Below are positions 10,659-22,890 of a DNA stretch of 64,000 nt, in pieces. Within the stretch, counting starts at the first letter, position 1; each line of letters begins with the position of its first letter. The position numbers and the translations under genes were made by a program. The DNA lies in the NCBI RefSeq assembly GCF_905475395.1, contig NC_058341.1, forward strand, positions 64,983,501 to 65,047,500, in the 5' to 3' direction. Origin of the DNA: Chrysoperla carnea. Taxonomy: Eukaryota > Arthropoda > Insecta > Neuroptera > Chrysopidae. The notes beneath the pieces were generated by a model. The model saw only the letters and a program-made list of their open reading frames with translations, did no database searches and was not told where the DNA came from.

Positions 10659-13600
10659 GTAAGAAATAGCTATAGGGAGATGTTTAAATGAATATGGGAT
10701 AGGCAGCGTCCCTGAGGGAAAAATGTTTTTCCGAATAAGAAGAAAGAATTTATCTTAATAAGTTTTAGAAATTCTGAATAACTCAAGTCTGGATAACTCT
10801 GAATTAGACAGTCCAAAAACGTTGTTATTCAGAGTTCCTAAGACTTTTTTTATAGTTTCTTCAAATATTTTTTCCACTAGAGAGGGGGGGGCAAGTTTAC
10901 CAAATGGTGAACTTGTTTTCTTAGGATCGATATTTTTCGATTACACTATAAATATTACACTATAAATTCATTAGTATTGAAATTTTAACAGAATAAATTA
11001 ATTAATAATTCATAATATCTAATGCTAGAACGAAATTCCATCACCAACAGTCTACCAGAGCGCAAAACGTGTCCGTGCGAGTACGAGCAATGCATATGGA
11101 AACCTGCGAGTTATGTATATATGAAACATACATAGTATATTAAGTTTAGTCCCAAGTTTGTAACGCTTAAAAATATTGATGCTACGAACAAAATTTTGAT
11201 ATAGGTGTTCATAGAATCAACACCTAATTAGTCCATTTCCGGTTGTCTGTCTGTGTGTCTGTCGTCTGTCATCACGATTACTCAAAAACGATTACAAGCT
11301 GAAATTTTGATAGCGTGCTGAGGACATAAAAAGTGAGGTCGAGTTCCTAAATGAGCAAAATAGGTCAATTGGGTCTGGGGTCCGTGGGACCCATCTTGTA
11401 AACCGTTAGAGATAGAACAAAAGTTTAAATGTAAAAAATGTTTCTTATAAAAAAATTAACAACTTTTGTTTGAAACATTTTTCGTAAACATCACTGTTTA
11501 CCCGTGAGAGTGCAAATTATGCGCAAATTGTATAGTATGTATGTTATGGCTATATCAGTTATATATGTGTGACATGTATGTATGTGTAAAGTGATAGAGT
11601 AATCAACACTGCCTTTACATGGTATTTCAAAAATTAACTCAGTCAATTGTTTGTTTTCACTTGTTCTTAATATTGTTGAAACATCACTTTGGAAAGATTT
11701 TTCTGTACCTTTGATGCAGATATTCTCTAGGTCATTTTCAAGGATACTGTGAGAAAATATTAAAACGCGTAATATTCTAGGTATTCTTTTGGGAGTTACA
11801 ATGCGTAGAAGGTCTATTGCTTTTACCTGTACCTGTGACGTACTTTTAAATTCTTTTCTTTACATTTCGAAGGCCGTATCATAGGTATGAACAAAAATCA
11901 GTAATCGTCTGACGGTTTGTGGTGATGCATACGATTCAACATCTCAGTAGTCGTTTACGAACATTTTCAAAGATCGTGACGACCAATATGATAGTGCACT
12001 ATTAAACAACTGAATAATTCCACAAACATAATTTTTTATTTTTTAATTAGATTAATAAAGTTTTTCTTCAATTGTATATATCCAGCTTATATATATATTT
12101 TACTCTCCACATGTGTTTTAATGACCTAGAGAATATCTGCTTCAAAGGTACAGAAAAATCTTTCAAAAGTGATGTTTCAACAAGATTAAGAAAAATCTAT
12201 TTCATTTTATATCATTCTAGATCTACGTCTAATGAAGTTCACAGATGCTCAATAAGCGCTCTCACTCTAACTAACAGGTTTCCATATGCATTGCTCGCAC
12301 TCGCACGGACACGTTTTTCGCTCTGGCAGACTGTTGGTGCTCGAATTTCGTTCTGGCATTAGATGATATTCAAGACTGATGAAGTGACAAAATTGGATTT
12401 TTTTTATAAATATTTATAGCGTTCTGTCAACAATTAGGAGAGATGTAAATGCTCTGCCAAAAATTCTATGAAATAAAAATACTGTCGAAAGTAATTTCCT
12501 AAAATTTTATGACTTATACTTTAACAAAAATAAATCTTATTTCTTATCCTCCTTAAAAATTAAGGGTAGTCCATCCCGGCCGCACAGGGCTGCCAGAAGT
12601 GGCTTTTCAGTTTCTGTAGGTATTGAGGTTTTACTACGAAAAGTTTCGTGACTTTTGAAATGACCTAAAATTTTTCACTGGCTCTTGGCCTATACAGAAT
12701 ATTTCCAAAACCGTGAAGTTAAATTTTGAGGTAAACCTTAATGAAAAACACCTTTATTTTGATTGTAGAGTCTGAATAAGAAATAATAAACAGGGTGTTT
12801 CATTAAAAAAATAAACAACTTTTATGAATTCCGCTTTTCGGTCACCCTGTATATTACGAAAATAATTTTAAAATGTACAGGCAATAACCCAAAGAAAGAA
12901 AAATTAAGCCGTTTAGCCATAATCTTCCGTTTTATATAGCGTGATCAATATATACTGTATACAGGGTCGTTGTAGCTCAGCAATTAGCTTCAATTTTAGT
13001 GGGCTTAAGTGCAATAGGATGGTCCACACAGTACTTTAACAAAATCATTGGTGTTTTTTCAAAATCATTGATGGGATTTTTTTTATTATTCGTAGAATTA
13101 GAATTATATTCTATCAATATTACTTCAGTGCACTTACGGATTGACCCAAAAGTTTTGACACTAGATTTTTTTATTTATTCATTCGATAAGGGATTGTTTA
13201 GAGACCTTCAATCTGATTTTGCGTATCCGGGAAATTAATGTAATAAAATTAATCGTAGAGTGTATTTTGACATAAAAGGGTTTGACGATAAAACGCAGGC
13301 AGGTCCAACGACATCAAAATCATCAATTTTAAATGAAAAGAATGCAAGATATAGGACAAAACGTAAAAAAAAATCGTTTTCCAAGATGGCGGCGAAAGGG
13401 TTAATTTTCCGAATACCCAAAATCAGATTTAAGGTCTCCAAACAACCCCCTATCGAATGAATAAAAAAAAAATCTAGTTTCAAAACTTTTGGGCCACACC
13501 TCTACGATTTATGAGTGCACTGGACTATATTGTGGCATAACTTTTTAGGTCATATTCTCCAGGTGAAGTTCGTTGCATATTTGGTATAAATAATATTAGT

Positions 13601-13798
13601 TGCGTACCCGAGTATAGCTCATTGAATCATGTTGCACAAATGGTTTGCGATCCAGTTGAATGGCGGCGAATGCTAGAAGATGATATTGCTCAGAAAATAG
13701 AAAATATAAATCGCTGGAATAATGAAACACAACAATTTAATCATCACTGCTACGATCAATCAGAATTAATGTCGTTGTGTATGTTATTTAAACGTTAA
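10525..13798 (+). CDS. Unrecognised two-exon gene, 127 residues
   Basis: I do not recognise the protein. Exon 1 (10525-10658) starts at ATG and ends with a consensus donor, AG|gtaaga. Exon 2 (13549-13798) follows ctttttag and ends at TAA; the split codon AG|G closes in frame. The N-terminal half is very basic (MSKDHRYRYKFTILKKK, SERGR). The second half has CIFGINNISCVPE, CDPVEWRRMLEDD, NRWNNETQ, five cysteines and a His-rich FNHHCYD stretch. There is no signal peptide or membrane segment. Codon use and the strict phase match argue for a real gene, while surrounding frames are chance. A 5' untranslated exon is possible because the ATG lies right after an acceptor-like ttttgaag. The 2.9-kb intron contains two foldbacks and a family A repeat. 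Confidence 0.6.
11010..12375. repeat. Foldback element interrupted by a family A repeat
   Basis: The left arm segments 11010-11104 and 11664-11760 pair with 12110-12375 (AATGCATATGGAAACCTG with CAGGTTTCCATATGCATT; GGTACAGAAAAATCTTTC with its complement at 11690). The gap in the left arm is exactly where the family A copy sits, so the arm predates that insertion. An open frame at 12072-12362 is part of the arm and not a gene. Confidence 0.7.
11105..11663 (-). repeat. Repeat family A, copy 2 (inverted)
   Basis: Reverse complement of the 4.6-5.2 kb copy with all landmarks in order, ending at CAATTGTTTGTTTTCACTTG. It is inserted in the left arm of the surrounding foldback, replacing about 80 bases judged from the intact opposite arm. 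Confidence 0.85.
12788..12860. repeat. Short terminal-repeat remnant
   Basis: ACAGGGTGTTTCATT and CGGTCACCCTGTATA form short inverted ends of the TACAGGGTG type seen in many insect MITEs. There are only about 70 bases, so it may be a solo remnant. Confidence 0.4.
13080..13548. repeat. Foldback element, about 470 bp
   Basis: The arms are about 140 bases: GTGCACTTACGGATT, CCCAAAAGTTTTGACACTAG and GAGACCTTCAATCTGATTTT are mirrored with few changes at 13395-13540. Overlapping open frames on both strands at 13.0-13.5 kb come from this symmetry. Confidence 0.75.
13549..13798 (+). CDS. Unknown gene, exon 2 (3' end)
   Basis: It encodes residues 45-127, from SYSPGEVRCIFG to CMLFKR and a stop. It lies immediately right of the foldback at 13080-13548, whose right arm ends about where the exon begins, so that element may have contributed the polypyrimidine tract of the acceptor. 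Confidence 0.6.
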
Positions 13799-13799
13799 A

Positions 13800-14808
13800 T
13801 CTAATAACAAAATTTTGATTAGTCTTTGGTTTGTTTCAAAATTTCTACATACTGTAATCAGAAGACTTCGTCAATCCAAATAGGGTACAATTTTTGAGTG
13901 TTCGAATTATCATTTAGCAAATCGGTGAAAATTGTATCCATTGAGACTAGAGAGGGAGGCCGAACTCAAGCGGGAGAATTGACAAAATTATGAACGTAAT
14001 CGTAGAAATTATAGTTACTTGGTAAATATAAATAAATAAAAATAAATAGGAGTGAAGCAAGAAATCAATTTTATTTTGAAAGTGATAAATTCGACCGTCA
14101 GCTCGTAACAGAAAAAGCCTCCCAACGTGGTGACACCTTTGAAAATTCACTACTGGAATTGTCAACAGAGTGAGAACCACGTCTCAAAGTAGATTGACAA
14201 GGATAATAAATGCCGAGGCCTGGTCATAATACGCATGTCTTAATATACAAAAAATATCCCGGCGCGTATTTAAAATAAGATTATAGCACTTTTAAATAAA
14301 GTTAAAACAGTATATTTTGAACAAATTACCATTTTATCATTAAAAAAAATTTTTTTCATAGAATTTAAACCAAATTATTTAACAATATTACTTGTTTGAA
14401 CGTTAAAACAAATTTTATTTATTTATTTTAAGCACATGTGAAAGTGAAATATAAAAACATCATTGAAGCAGCTGATTCCGGTCATACGATCATGCGCATT
14501 GAATACCAGGCCTCCAAAATGGTGTTTTCTCTGTCAGCTGTGTGAATATTGTATTTTCATCTTTGTTAATCTATTCTGTGACGCTAAAATATACATACTT
14601 GGTATACATTGGGCTTATCTATTTAAAATATATGATCTAAGGGTGACACCCCCCCCTCCTCCATGCACTCGGGCCTTTTTGATAATAATAAATTTGTTAA
14701 TATAATGTTTAGATCGTATGCAAAAGCAAATAAGTACCTACAGATAAATATATACATTCGATTTCCGTCGATTATAAGGTAATCTATAACCTTCGGACAA
14801 TCAAGACG
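13800..14808. other. Intergenic, no gene seen
   Basis: It would hold the 3' end of the 127-residue gene. An open frame on the minus strand (13947-14180) is not flanked by splice signals. There is a C-rich run at about 14650-14664. Confidence 0.5.
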
Positions 14809-15461
14809 CTTTAAACCAGGGTTGCCCAACCTTTTTTTGTCCGTGGGCCGGATTCATCATGACATACGATTTCGCGGGCCGGATTCTTTATAATTGCATA
14901 TCTTAGTAACACCTTTGAAAAAAATTCAACATTTTCAATGAATTCACGAATATGTTTGTGCTGATTCATTTTTTTTAAATATTTATAAATTTTATGAAAA
15001 AATATTCAATATTATAAAACTTTCACAAAATTAAATTTATATTTTTTAATAACTTATTTATCAAAAATTAACTTAAAGTTTTCACAAAAGTTAATGTAAA
15101 CATATGTGAGCATCTCCTATGAAATAATTACCACAAGTAACTCCATGATTATAACTAACTTCACTCTGTAGTCACCTCGACTATCGGCCACTCGCGGCAG
15201 CACTAGTCGACATCGGCATGACACACCGTGTCATGCCGATGTCATGTACAAATACAAATTATTCAATCAAAATACATATAACAATATCAGAAATATTGTA
15301 GTTAATAAAATTCACAGAAAATACTTTAATAAATTTAAAAAATAGGCGGTATTTGGTCAATAATTTACGAATATCCGACTAGGAGCTCGCGGGCCGGATT
15401 GAGCTTCTTCGCGGGCCGGATCCGGCCCGCGGGCCGTAGGTTGGGCACCGCTGCTTTAAAC
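14809..15461. mobile_element. Non-autonomous hAT element with 8-bp target duplication
   Basis: The element body is 14817-15453. It has terminal inverted repeats CAGGGTTGCCCAACC and GGTTGGGCACCGCTG, and the exact 8-base direct repeat CTTTAAAC on both sides (14809-14816 and 15454-15461). Subterminal GCGGGCCGGATT motifs recur near both ends. There is no transposase; the interior is AT-rich. The TIR start CAGNG and 8-bp duplication are hAT hallmarks. Confidence 0.9.
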
Positions 15462-15571
15462 GATACCTCATTTGTCAAATTATGATAAGTAGTTTAGAAG
15501 CTAGGTGGGAACAGATGAACATACATACATACTGGTCAAACACATAACCCTCGCCATAGTATAGTCGGGGT

Positions 15572-15690
15572 AAAAATTGATTGATTGGCAGACGGTTTTC
15601 TCGTGTACAAACTTTAACAAAACAAATTTTTTACTAATATTGCTTATGTTAAAGTTTGTACACGAGAAAACCGTCTATCAATCAATTTTT
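15572..15690. repeat. Long hairpin, possible small-RNA precursor or micro-MITE
   Basis: The arms are about 45 bases (GGTTTTCTCGTGTACAAACT and its complement, one or two mismatches) around a 27-base AT-rich loop. This is longer than an ordinary terminator-like hairpin and of pre-miRNA size. An open frame crossing it on the plus strand is a by-product. Confidence 0.6.
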
Positions 15691-17033
15691 AAGGTATTGG
15701 ACAGTCTTGCCTTTTATTCAAATGAATCGCAAACTGTTAACCCGTTTTCAGCTTTCTAAATTGAGTACCAATTGAAATTTCATAATTTTTTATAGATGGT
15801 ATTACAACTTGGCCAACCACTTAGAAGACAAAAAATACACAATAAAGAGGCGTCATAATAAAATTTGATTCTTTTAAGAAACATTCATATTAAAATCATA
15901 TATTTGTATATCTCAGAAACTCATAGAATAATCGATGATCAAAAAAATGGCATACATATTTGTTTATTGAATTATTAATATTTAATAAATATACAAATAA
16001 ATTTATAAGTTATTTTCTCATTATTTAATTTCTAAAGGTAATAATGTAGCCTCATGATGATGCTTGACGCTGGCTTTGATCGTCAAATTAGAGTTATCTC
16101 TATATATTATAAATGCGAAAGTAAGTATGTTTGTTTGTTTGTTACGCTTTCACGCTAAAACTAGCGAATGGTTTTTAATGAAACTGTACAGCAATTCGCG
16201 ATTAACTTTACCTATAGATGGCACTGCCAGCCTTTCATTTTTCATTATGGCCGACAGGAGTGATTCTCATTTAAATGTTTTATAAACAAGCAAGTGATTC
16301 AAACAGTGGTTAAAATTATAAAAACAATTGGAAAATGTATTCAAAATGTAATATAAATTCTGAAGACATTTTGTCATTGTCACGTGTGACGGCGCGGCCT
16401 GTCGATGAAGGAAAGGCCCTGTTTTTCGCCGACAAAATATTTCATTGTGTCTGCGAACAAAAATAGTGTAAAAATCCAAGCTTCTTGCGCGTCTACAAAA
16501 AATATGCATCAGAAACGCATACGATTCAAGTGAAAATCGAATTTTTCGGCAATGTGAAAAAAATTGTTTGTTTTTACTCTTGTGTGGCCGGGGCGGGAAA
16601 TCAATGCAAACATTCCTACACCACTTTGTTTTATTTGAACAGGTAAAATTTTAAACAATAATTAATAAATCGAAGGTATACCAAATCGAAAAACGCGTTC
16701 ATTGCATGACTTGGAACTTTACCAAAATAATCATAATGTGAGGCTATGAAACAAAGTTGAAAAATCTATTAAAATATTTTAAATAAAATTTTGGAATTTC
16801 AATTTCACACATACTTTTCGATTACTTTCGTTCTTTTTGCAGCTTGTTCAGCTCTTTCATTAGATTGGCGCTTATTCCGTTTTTTCTCGGCAAAAGAGTA
16901 CAGGGAAAATTGACAGTTGGAATCGCAATGGCTTTCAGTCGTTTAAACACTGTGTTTTCATTTTAAAATTTATCGTACCATTGTAGATGTTGTTATCAAC
17001 CATTTTTTGTTCATTTACAACAATTTTTCTTAC

Positions 17034-17273
17034 CTATAAAGTGAAAATCCTTTTTTTGAAAGGCTCACTGCATACTCGCATGCTCGGCTTGTACTCTTTA
17101 ATTTTCAAATTAAAGAGCCAAGATTGCTTAAAATTTTCGTCAGATGGGAAAAGGTGAAAGCTTACACTATCCAAATGTGTTTTTGGACACGCACTTACAC
17201 AGCAATATTTGATTTGTTTTAATTTATTCATTGTTCCAAAATGTAAACAATACGTCAGATCAATTGTAAACAA
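17034..17273 (-). pseudogene. Degenerate THAP zinc-finger exon
   Basis: It encodes about the first 75 residues of a THAP domain (C2CH zinc finger found in P-element-type transposases and many insect proteins): YCCVSACPKTHLDSVSFHLF, then SWLFNLKIKEYKPS and RVCSEPFKK. The last zinc ligand, normally His in CSEHF, is Pro. A one-base shift in the following A7 run leads to a stop just before a donor-like TATAG|gtaaga. It is therefore a broken first exon, probably from a transposase or captured by the surrounding Helitron. Confidence 0.6.
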
Positions 17274-17400
17274 TCACTCTTAATGTTTCTACAGAAGTCC
17301 ACTTGGCGGCGCCACGAGATTTGTTAATCGCGAACATAGCTCATACTTCAGAATAACACATGAGATATAATTTATAAAGATATATTAATAAAAAATATAT

Positions 17401-18042
17401 AAAACAAGTGAAAAGAAACAATTGACTGAGTTAATTGTTGAAATACCATGCATAGTCAGTGTTGATTTCTTTATCACATAACACATACAAAAATGTATAG
17501 ACAGTGTTGATGCGCAATCGTTTGTTTTTTTGACGTCACGTAAATAACAAAAGATATTCACTTTTAAATAGACACACACACAACTGATATTCCTATATTA
17601 ATACATACTATAAAATTTGCACCTAATTAACGCCCTCGTGGGTAAACAGTGATGTTTACAAAAAAATGTTTCAAACAAAAGTTTTTTATTTTTTTATAAG
17701 GAACATTTTTTACATTTAAACTTTTGTTCTATCTCTAACGGTTTACAAGATGGGTCCTACGGACCCCAGACCCAAGTGACCTATGATGCTCATTTACGAA
17801 CTTGACCTCACTTTTTACGTCCTGAGTACGCTGTAAAAATTTCAGCTCGATATCTTTTTTCGTTTTTGAGTTATCGTGTCCACAGACGGACGGACGGACG
17901 GACAACCGGAAATGGACTAATTAGGTGATTTTATGAACAGCTGTGACAAAATTTTTTTCCTAGCATCATTATTTTTAAGCGTTACAAACTTGGGACTAAA
18001 CTTAATATACTATGTATATTTCATATATGCATGGTATAAAAA
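17401..18042 (+). repeat. Repeat family A, copy 3
   Basis: Full set of family landmarks, from CAAGTGAAAAGAAACAATTG to the ATGGTATAAAA end, with about 80 extra bases near 17475-17575 (including GACGTCACGTAAAT) relative to the other copies. Confidence 0.85.
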
Positions 18043-18047
18043 TTAAT

Positions 18048-18135
18048 TTAATTTGACATTACTATAACTTACAGATTTCTGTAAAAGTAGTCATTTGAAA
18101 TTACCATAAATTACAGATTTCTGTAAAAATAGTCA
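18048..18135 (+). repeat. Two-copy tandem repeat with internal palindrome
   Basis: The unit TTACAGATTTCTGTAAAA with its TAGTCA tail occurs twice, about 50 bases apart, directly after the end of repeat A. TTACAGATTTCTGTAA is itself nearly palindromic. Confidence 0.6.
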
Positions 18136-18926
18136 ATATAACATATTTTACGGCCATCTTTTCAGATATACTCAATGAATAATTACGACTATTTTACATT
18201 TAAAAAAAAGAAAACCATACACATATTTTACCTGTGTAAAACAATCCTTACCATTATTTTCAGTGTTATAGAAAAGGGATAAACGAGAGCAATCTTTATC
18301 AATCTTTACTTTTAAACCCAGTGAAGCGGGTAGGTATCACTCTAGTTGTAAAAATAAAAATGAGCAACAAAAAAGTTGATTAATATAGAGGTAATAATAC
18401 ATCATTACCATGTGTTTTATTAAAATGAAGTTAGGGCTACTTTTTAGTATGTATATCTCGAGATATCGACTTTCGATATAAATAACGTTTTTGTGCCTGG
18501 CCATACAGATACGCTAAACTTATAGCAACCCTCTTTTTAGTCGGAGGTTAACAATAACAAATACATTATTAGCCGAGAATGCATCGTTTACTACAAGTGA
18601 CTGCAAAACTCAGCACTTCCTGAATAAGCGTATAAAGCCGAACAAAAATAGCTCCTTATCAAATTTCGATCTGAGTCCCAATTTCCGAGGTAATAAACCA
18701 AATAAATTAATAAAAAATAAAAAAAATTTTCAAATTACAGAGCACTTAGATATAGAAGGATCGTATGTATTTAAGATACATAGGATAGTGGGTGTAGCCC
18801 GAAGTTGAAATAGCTCCGTTTTCATGGATGGAAACTCGCTAATAAAAGAGATACTGCGCTAAATGCTGACCTCTATACTATCATTATGGTAATACATCTA
18901 ATTGGCCAGAGGATTTCAATTAAAAA

Positions 18927-20155
18927 TAAGTGGAAACAATTGACTAATTAATTGTTGAAATACCATGTATAGGCAGTGTTGATTACGCGTTTGTTTATTA
19001 CGTCATGTAAGTACAGAAATATAGCCACTCTCACACACAAAGAAATGAGAATATTCATACAGGTTATGTAGAAGATAGTTACTCTTGTCCCTAATGCACT
19101 AAATTACAGGAATCATTTTTTTATTTAAATGGGTTCATAATCAATCACGTACTGGATGTAAATGCACAAAATCCTTACAAAAATAGGCGGGGAGGTGCCT
19201 CCATTTTAAGGAAAAACGTTTTAGGCTATATCTCCATAACCGTGCACTTTAGATCAAAAATTATAATAACCTTTATTGTAGTTAGTTAAATTACCTACCT
19301 TTTTTGTAAAACAATTTTTTTTTGTGTCACTAACCGTTTATGACTTATATGACTATGACGATTTACTTATTGACTATTTGACCGATATTTCTTCTAATAT
19401 TTGTTTAAACAAGAATATAATAATAGAAGAGATATTGCTCAAATATTCAATAAGTAAATCGTCATAGTCGTATAAGTCAAAAACGGTTAGTGATACGAAA
19501 AAAAAAAAAATTTTTTTTACAAAAAAGGCAGGAAATTTAATTATCTACAATAAAGACTATTATCATTTTGGCCTAAAGTGCACAGTTGTGGAGATATAGA
19601 TTTTGTACATTTACAATTAAATTTAAATAAAAAAATAACTCCTGTAATTTAATGCAGAAGAAAATCCTCTGTAGTCTGAAGTATATCTTACTTCTTCGGT
19701 GAAATAGTAATAAACACACAAACATATCCATAATATATGTAATATGAATATGTTTTTAACCTTATTTAAACAATGTTTCAAACAAAAGTTGTTTATTTTT
19801 TCATTAGGAACATTTTTTACATTATTCTATCTTTTCATTTCTTTTCTATCTCTAACGGTTTACAAGATGGGTCCCACGGACCTAAGGCCTTGACCTATGT
19901 TGCTTATTTACGAGCTTGGCCTCACTTTTTACGTCCTAAGCACGCTATAAAAATTTAAGCTTGATATATCTTTTCGTTTTTAAGTTATTGTGGCGACAGA
20001 CAGATGGACGGACAACTGAAAATGGACTCTTTAGGTGATTTTATGAACATCTATACCAAATTTATGTTCGTAGCATCAATATTTTTAAGCGTTACAAACT
20101 TGGGACTAAAGACAATGTACCTTGACATACTTCATATATACAGGGTATAAAAAGT
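18927..20155 (+). repeat. Repeat family A, copy 4, split by a foldback
   Basis: The left part (18927-19015, AACAATTGACTAATTAATTG to the GTCATGTAAGTA region) and the right part (about 19745-20155, GTTTCAAACAAAAGTTG to CATATATACAGGGTATAAAA) are separated by about 730 bases that include the foldback at 19092-19656. The two parts are in the same orientation and order as in intact copies. Confidence 0.7.
19092..19656. repeat. Foldback element inside repeat A
   Basis: The arms of about 270 bases are mirror images: AATGCACTAAATTACAGGA with TCCTGTAATTTAATGC, and CTATGACGATTTACTTATTG with CAATAAGTAAATCGTCATAG. The turn is near 19380-19430. It is non-coding. Confidence 0.75.
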
Positions 20156-20159
20156 ATCG

Positions 20160-22070
20160 CAATAGTTTATTTATAATTTGTGAAATATTTATCTTCTTTT
20201 GTTACAACTTATTTGTAATCACAGATTGGAAGACACCCACCCCTTATGTGAGATTTACATGAGACTTTTTTTTCAACATGAGTCTATATACACACAAATT
20301 TTTACTGAATGCATACGTTTATATGCTGCATTTTTTTCTACTATCGAAATAAGCAATTTTAATAAAAATAATGAGTTTTTTTAACTGGGAAAAATGCACA
20401 TTCTGAATTATTTTTTATTAAGTGGGCATGAGATTTTTAGATTAGACCCTCCCCTCCTTTCAGGTGATATTGTTGAGATTTTCATGCCCCCCCCCCCCCC
20501 TTTGAACTCACGTAATTTATGAATGTCCCCTTGGTCTTCTTCTTTTGAAACCAAAATCATCTGAACCATCTTTTGGTAAAACAAATATTACATCTTCCAT
20601 TTGTTGGTTATTGTTCGGAATCATTTTTTTTGAACATAAACATTTCGCAAGGGTAATTTTAGTGAATTCTAAAAATAAAAAAAAAACAGACAGATATTAA
20701 AAAAATCAAATATTATAATAATTTAAAATTACAATTAAATAATCACTACAGTTACAATTAAAGATACCTTGATATTTAAAAAAAATTAAGAACATTAATA
20801 TTCCAATACGAAATTCTAAACGCTGCTCTTTTGGAACTTTCAAAGCTCACTTCCATCCTATCATCCTACTTGCAAATTTTTCCAAGATGTGCAAATTTTT
20901 GGGGACGAAAGCCACTTCTTTTTGAGGTAGGAATTCTGACCACAGTGTATTATTATTAACATTATTATGTCACTCACAACTGTTTTGCGAACATTTTTTT
21001 TTTCGGGCGTTTTCGTTTCTCTTTTGAAAAGTTCTTTTAAAACTCTCTTAACTTTATTAAAATTATCATAAAAAAATAAAAACAGTTTTGTTATAAAACT
21101 TATGTATGATCTTTCCATTTTTGTCAACAACAAAAATTTGGTTCAAAATCCCAATTATTACTTACCGAGTTATGTCTCACAGTACTTTATTTGTTGAAAA
21201 TATTCAATGTTTGAGGTAGTACGAGCGCTTATGCTTAAACAATTTTTGATTTAGGGTTGAAATTATTTGTACCTTATTTTAAAATTTGATGATAAATTTT
21301 ATTACAACTTCATAAATGTAGACAAAAAATAAGAATAAAATTTATCGATATCTGCCTCGGTTCCACTTTCGATATTTTGAAAATTACTTCCGATATCGAA
21401 AAATTTTATTTATTAATAAAATTTTATATTTTTTCACCATCAAAAATGGAAATATATATTTTTTAAAATTAGTATCCCCATTACGGTGCTCTTACATTCC
21501 TAATTAATTGGGCAAAACGGATTTCTTTTCAAAAAATTTATTAAGATTTTAATTTTAATTTAAATAATTTTTTTTTAATTTCCATCGACTAGTTTTGGAG
21601 AAATCTATGAAAACATATAATCCATTTACCGTTTTACCATAAAACCAATGTTAAATATGTCTCATATGAAATCATTTTTATTTATTTATATAATCAAACT
21701 CCCACCCCCCTAAAATTTTCAGGATTGATTTAGACTTGATCCAACTTCATATAAAAAAATCAAGTTTTTTTATTTAAAATTGTCTTAGTGTTCGTACATC
21801 CTTAATCAGGGGAAAATAGAAAATTACTCGGTGAAAACTCATAAGTATGTTTCTTTAAAAAAAGTATGGACATTTATAGAAAGCTTTACAGAATATTTTT
21901 AGCTTAGCGTTGTTTAAACGATTTCTGAGGTTAATTTGATTATCAGAATTTTCACATCCAAAAAGGAATGTTATTCGTCCCCAGATAGGCGGACGATCTG
22001 GGATCTTGGAACAGGATAAGTAATGAACTTTAACTGTTCTATGAAATAATGCAAAATACATAACTATAAA
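20160..22070. other. Intergenic, no gene seen
   Basis: AT-rich sequence with a C14 run at about 20487-20500 and several poly-T runs. The open frames on the minus strand at 20861-21133 and 21855-22151 have low-complexity Lys/Phe-rich translations and no exon signals I trust. Confidence 0.5.
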
Positions 22071-22074
22071 GTAA

Positions 22075-22890
22075 CGTAATCTATCTAGGAAAAGTTGGGA
22101 AACCGTATCGATTTTAATGAACATTTTTGTAAGGTGTTTATAGAACCGCAAGGTTCTGCCAATTTAAGGTCTCAACGGGGGCATATGTAGCAGAAATTTT
22201 TTTGAAATGCTTATTTTGGCTTAAAATTGTCATCTAGCGGGTATTTTTGATCAGTGTAATACGAATTCTGTCATGGATTCGTTAAAAAAATCGTGCCATT
22301 GTGGAACCGGAAATTCCACTTTTTGAAAAAAAAAATAAATAAATAAATAAAAAGTATTTATCGTCCAATCTGTTATCTAGGAAGTAGTTTTTTCCGCTGA
22401 TTACGAATCTGATTTCCGATTACACGGATTCAGCCACGTCTCCGGAAAATCGTGCCACTTTTTGGCTCAAAAACGGTAAACTAGCTATTTATCGTCCAAA
22501 TTGTGTTCCAAGGGGTTGTTTTGTTCGCCAATTACGAATCATAGAATCCGTGTAATCGGACATAGGATTCGTAATCAGCAAAGAGCAAAGTTTGGACGAT
22601 AAATACTAAGTTGACCGTTTTTGTGCCAAAAAAGTGGAATTTCCGATTAAAAATGGCACGATTTTTGGAATACTTGACAGAATTCGTGTAATCTGACATC
22701 GGTTTCGTTTTCAGCGGACAAAAATACCTACTAGATGACAATTTTAAGCTAAAATAAGAATTGCTAAAAAATTTGGGCTATATATGCCCCCCGTTGCGGC
22801 CCTATGCCTCTTATGACTAGGTTAACTTGGCTGAATTTTTCTTGGGGTTCTATAATCACTTTACAAAAAGTTTCCTTAAAATCGATGCTG
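22075..22890. repeat. Foldback element, about 0.8 kb
   Basis: The inner arms at 22163-22330 and 22610-22800 pair (TTAAAATTGTCATCTAG with CTAGATGACAATTTTAA). The outer arms near 22080-22145 and 22845-22890 pair around TTAAAATCGATGCTGTTTCC. The centre repeats the motifs CGATTACACGGATTC and CCGTGTAATCGG. The open frames here follow from the arms. Confidence 0.65.

Larger units (their letters stand above)
16097..18345 (+). mobile_element. Probable Helitron, 5' and 3' ends
   Basis: The 5' end reads TCTCTATATATTATAAATGC followed by GAAAGTAAGTATGTTTGTTTG, typical of insect Helitrons. A candidate 3' end is CAGTGAAGCGGGTAGG, then CTAG at 18342-18345 with a following T. The interior holds a decayed THAP-domain stretch (17034-17273, minus) and a family A repeat. 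No Rep/helicase is seen. Whether these two ends belong to one element is inferred from order and orientation only. Confidence 0.5.

Noticed and set aside
12999-13483. Three overlapping open frames on both strands
   Set aside because: They are the two arms of a foldback element read on opposite strands.
21127-21170. Minus-strand donor-like gtaagtaa near 21165
   Set aside because: The upstream minus-strand sequence has early stops and no exon character.
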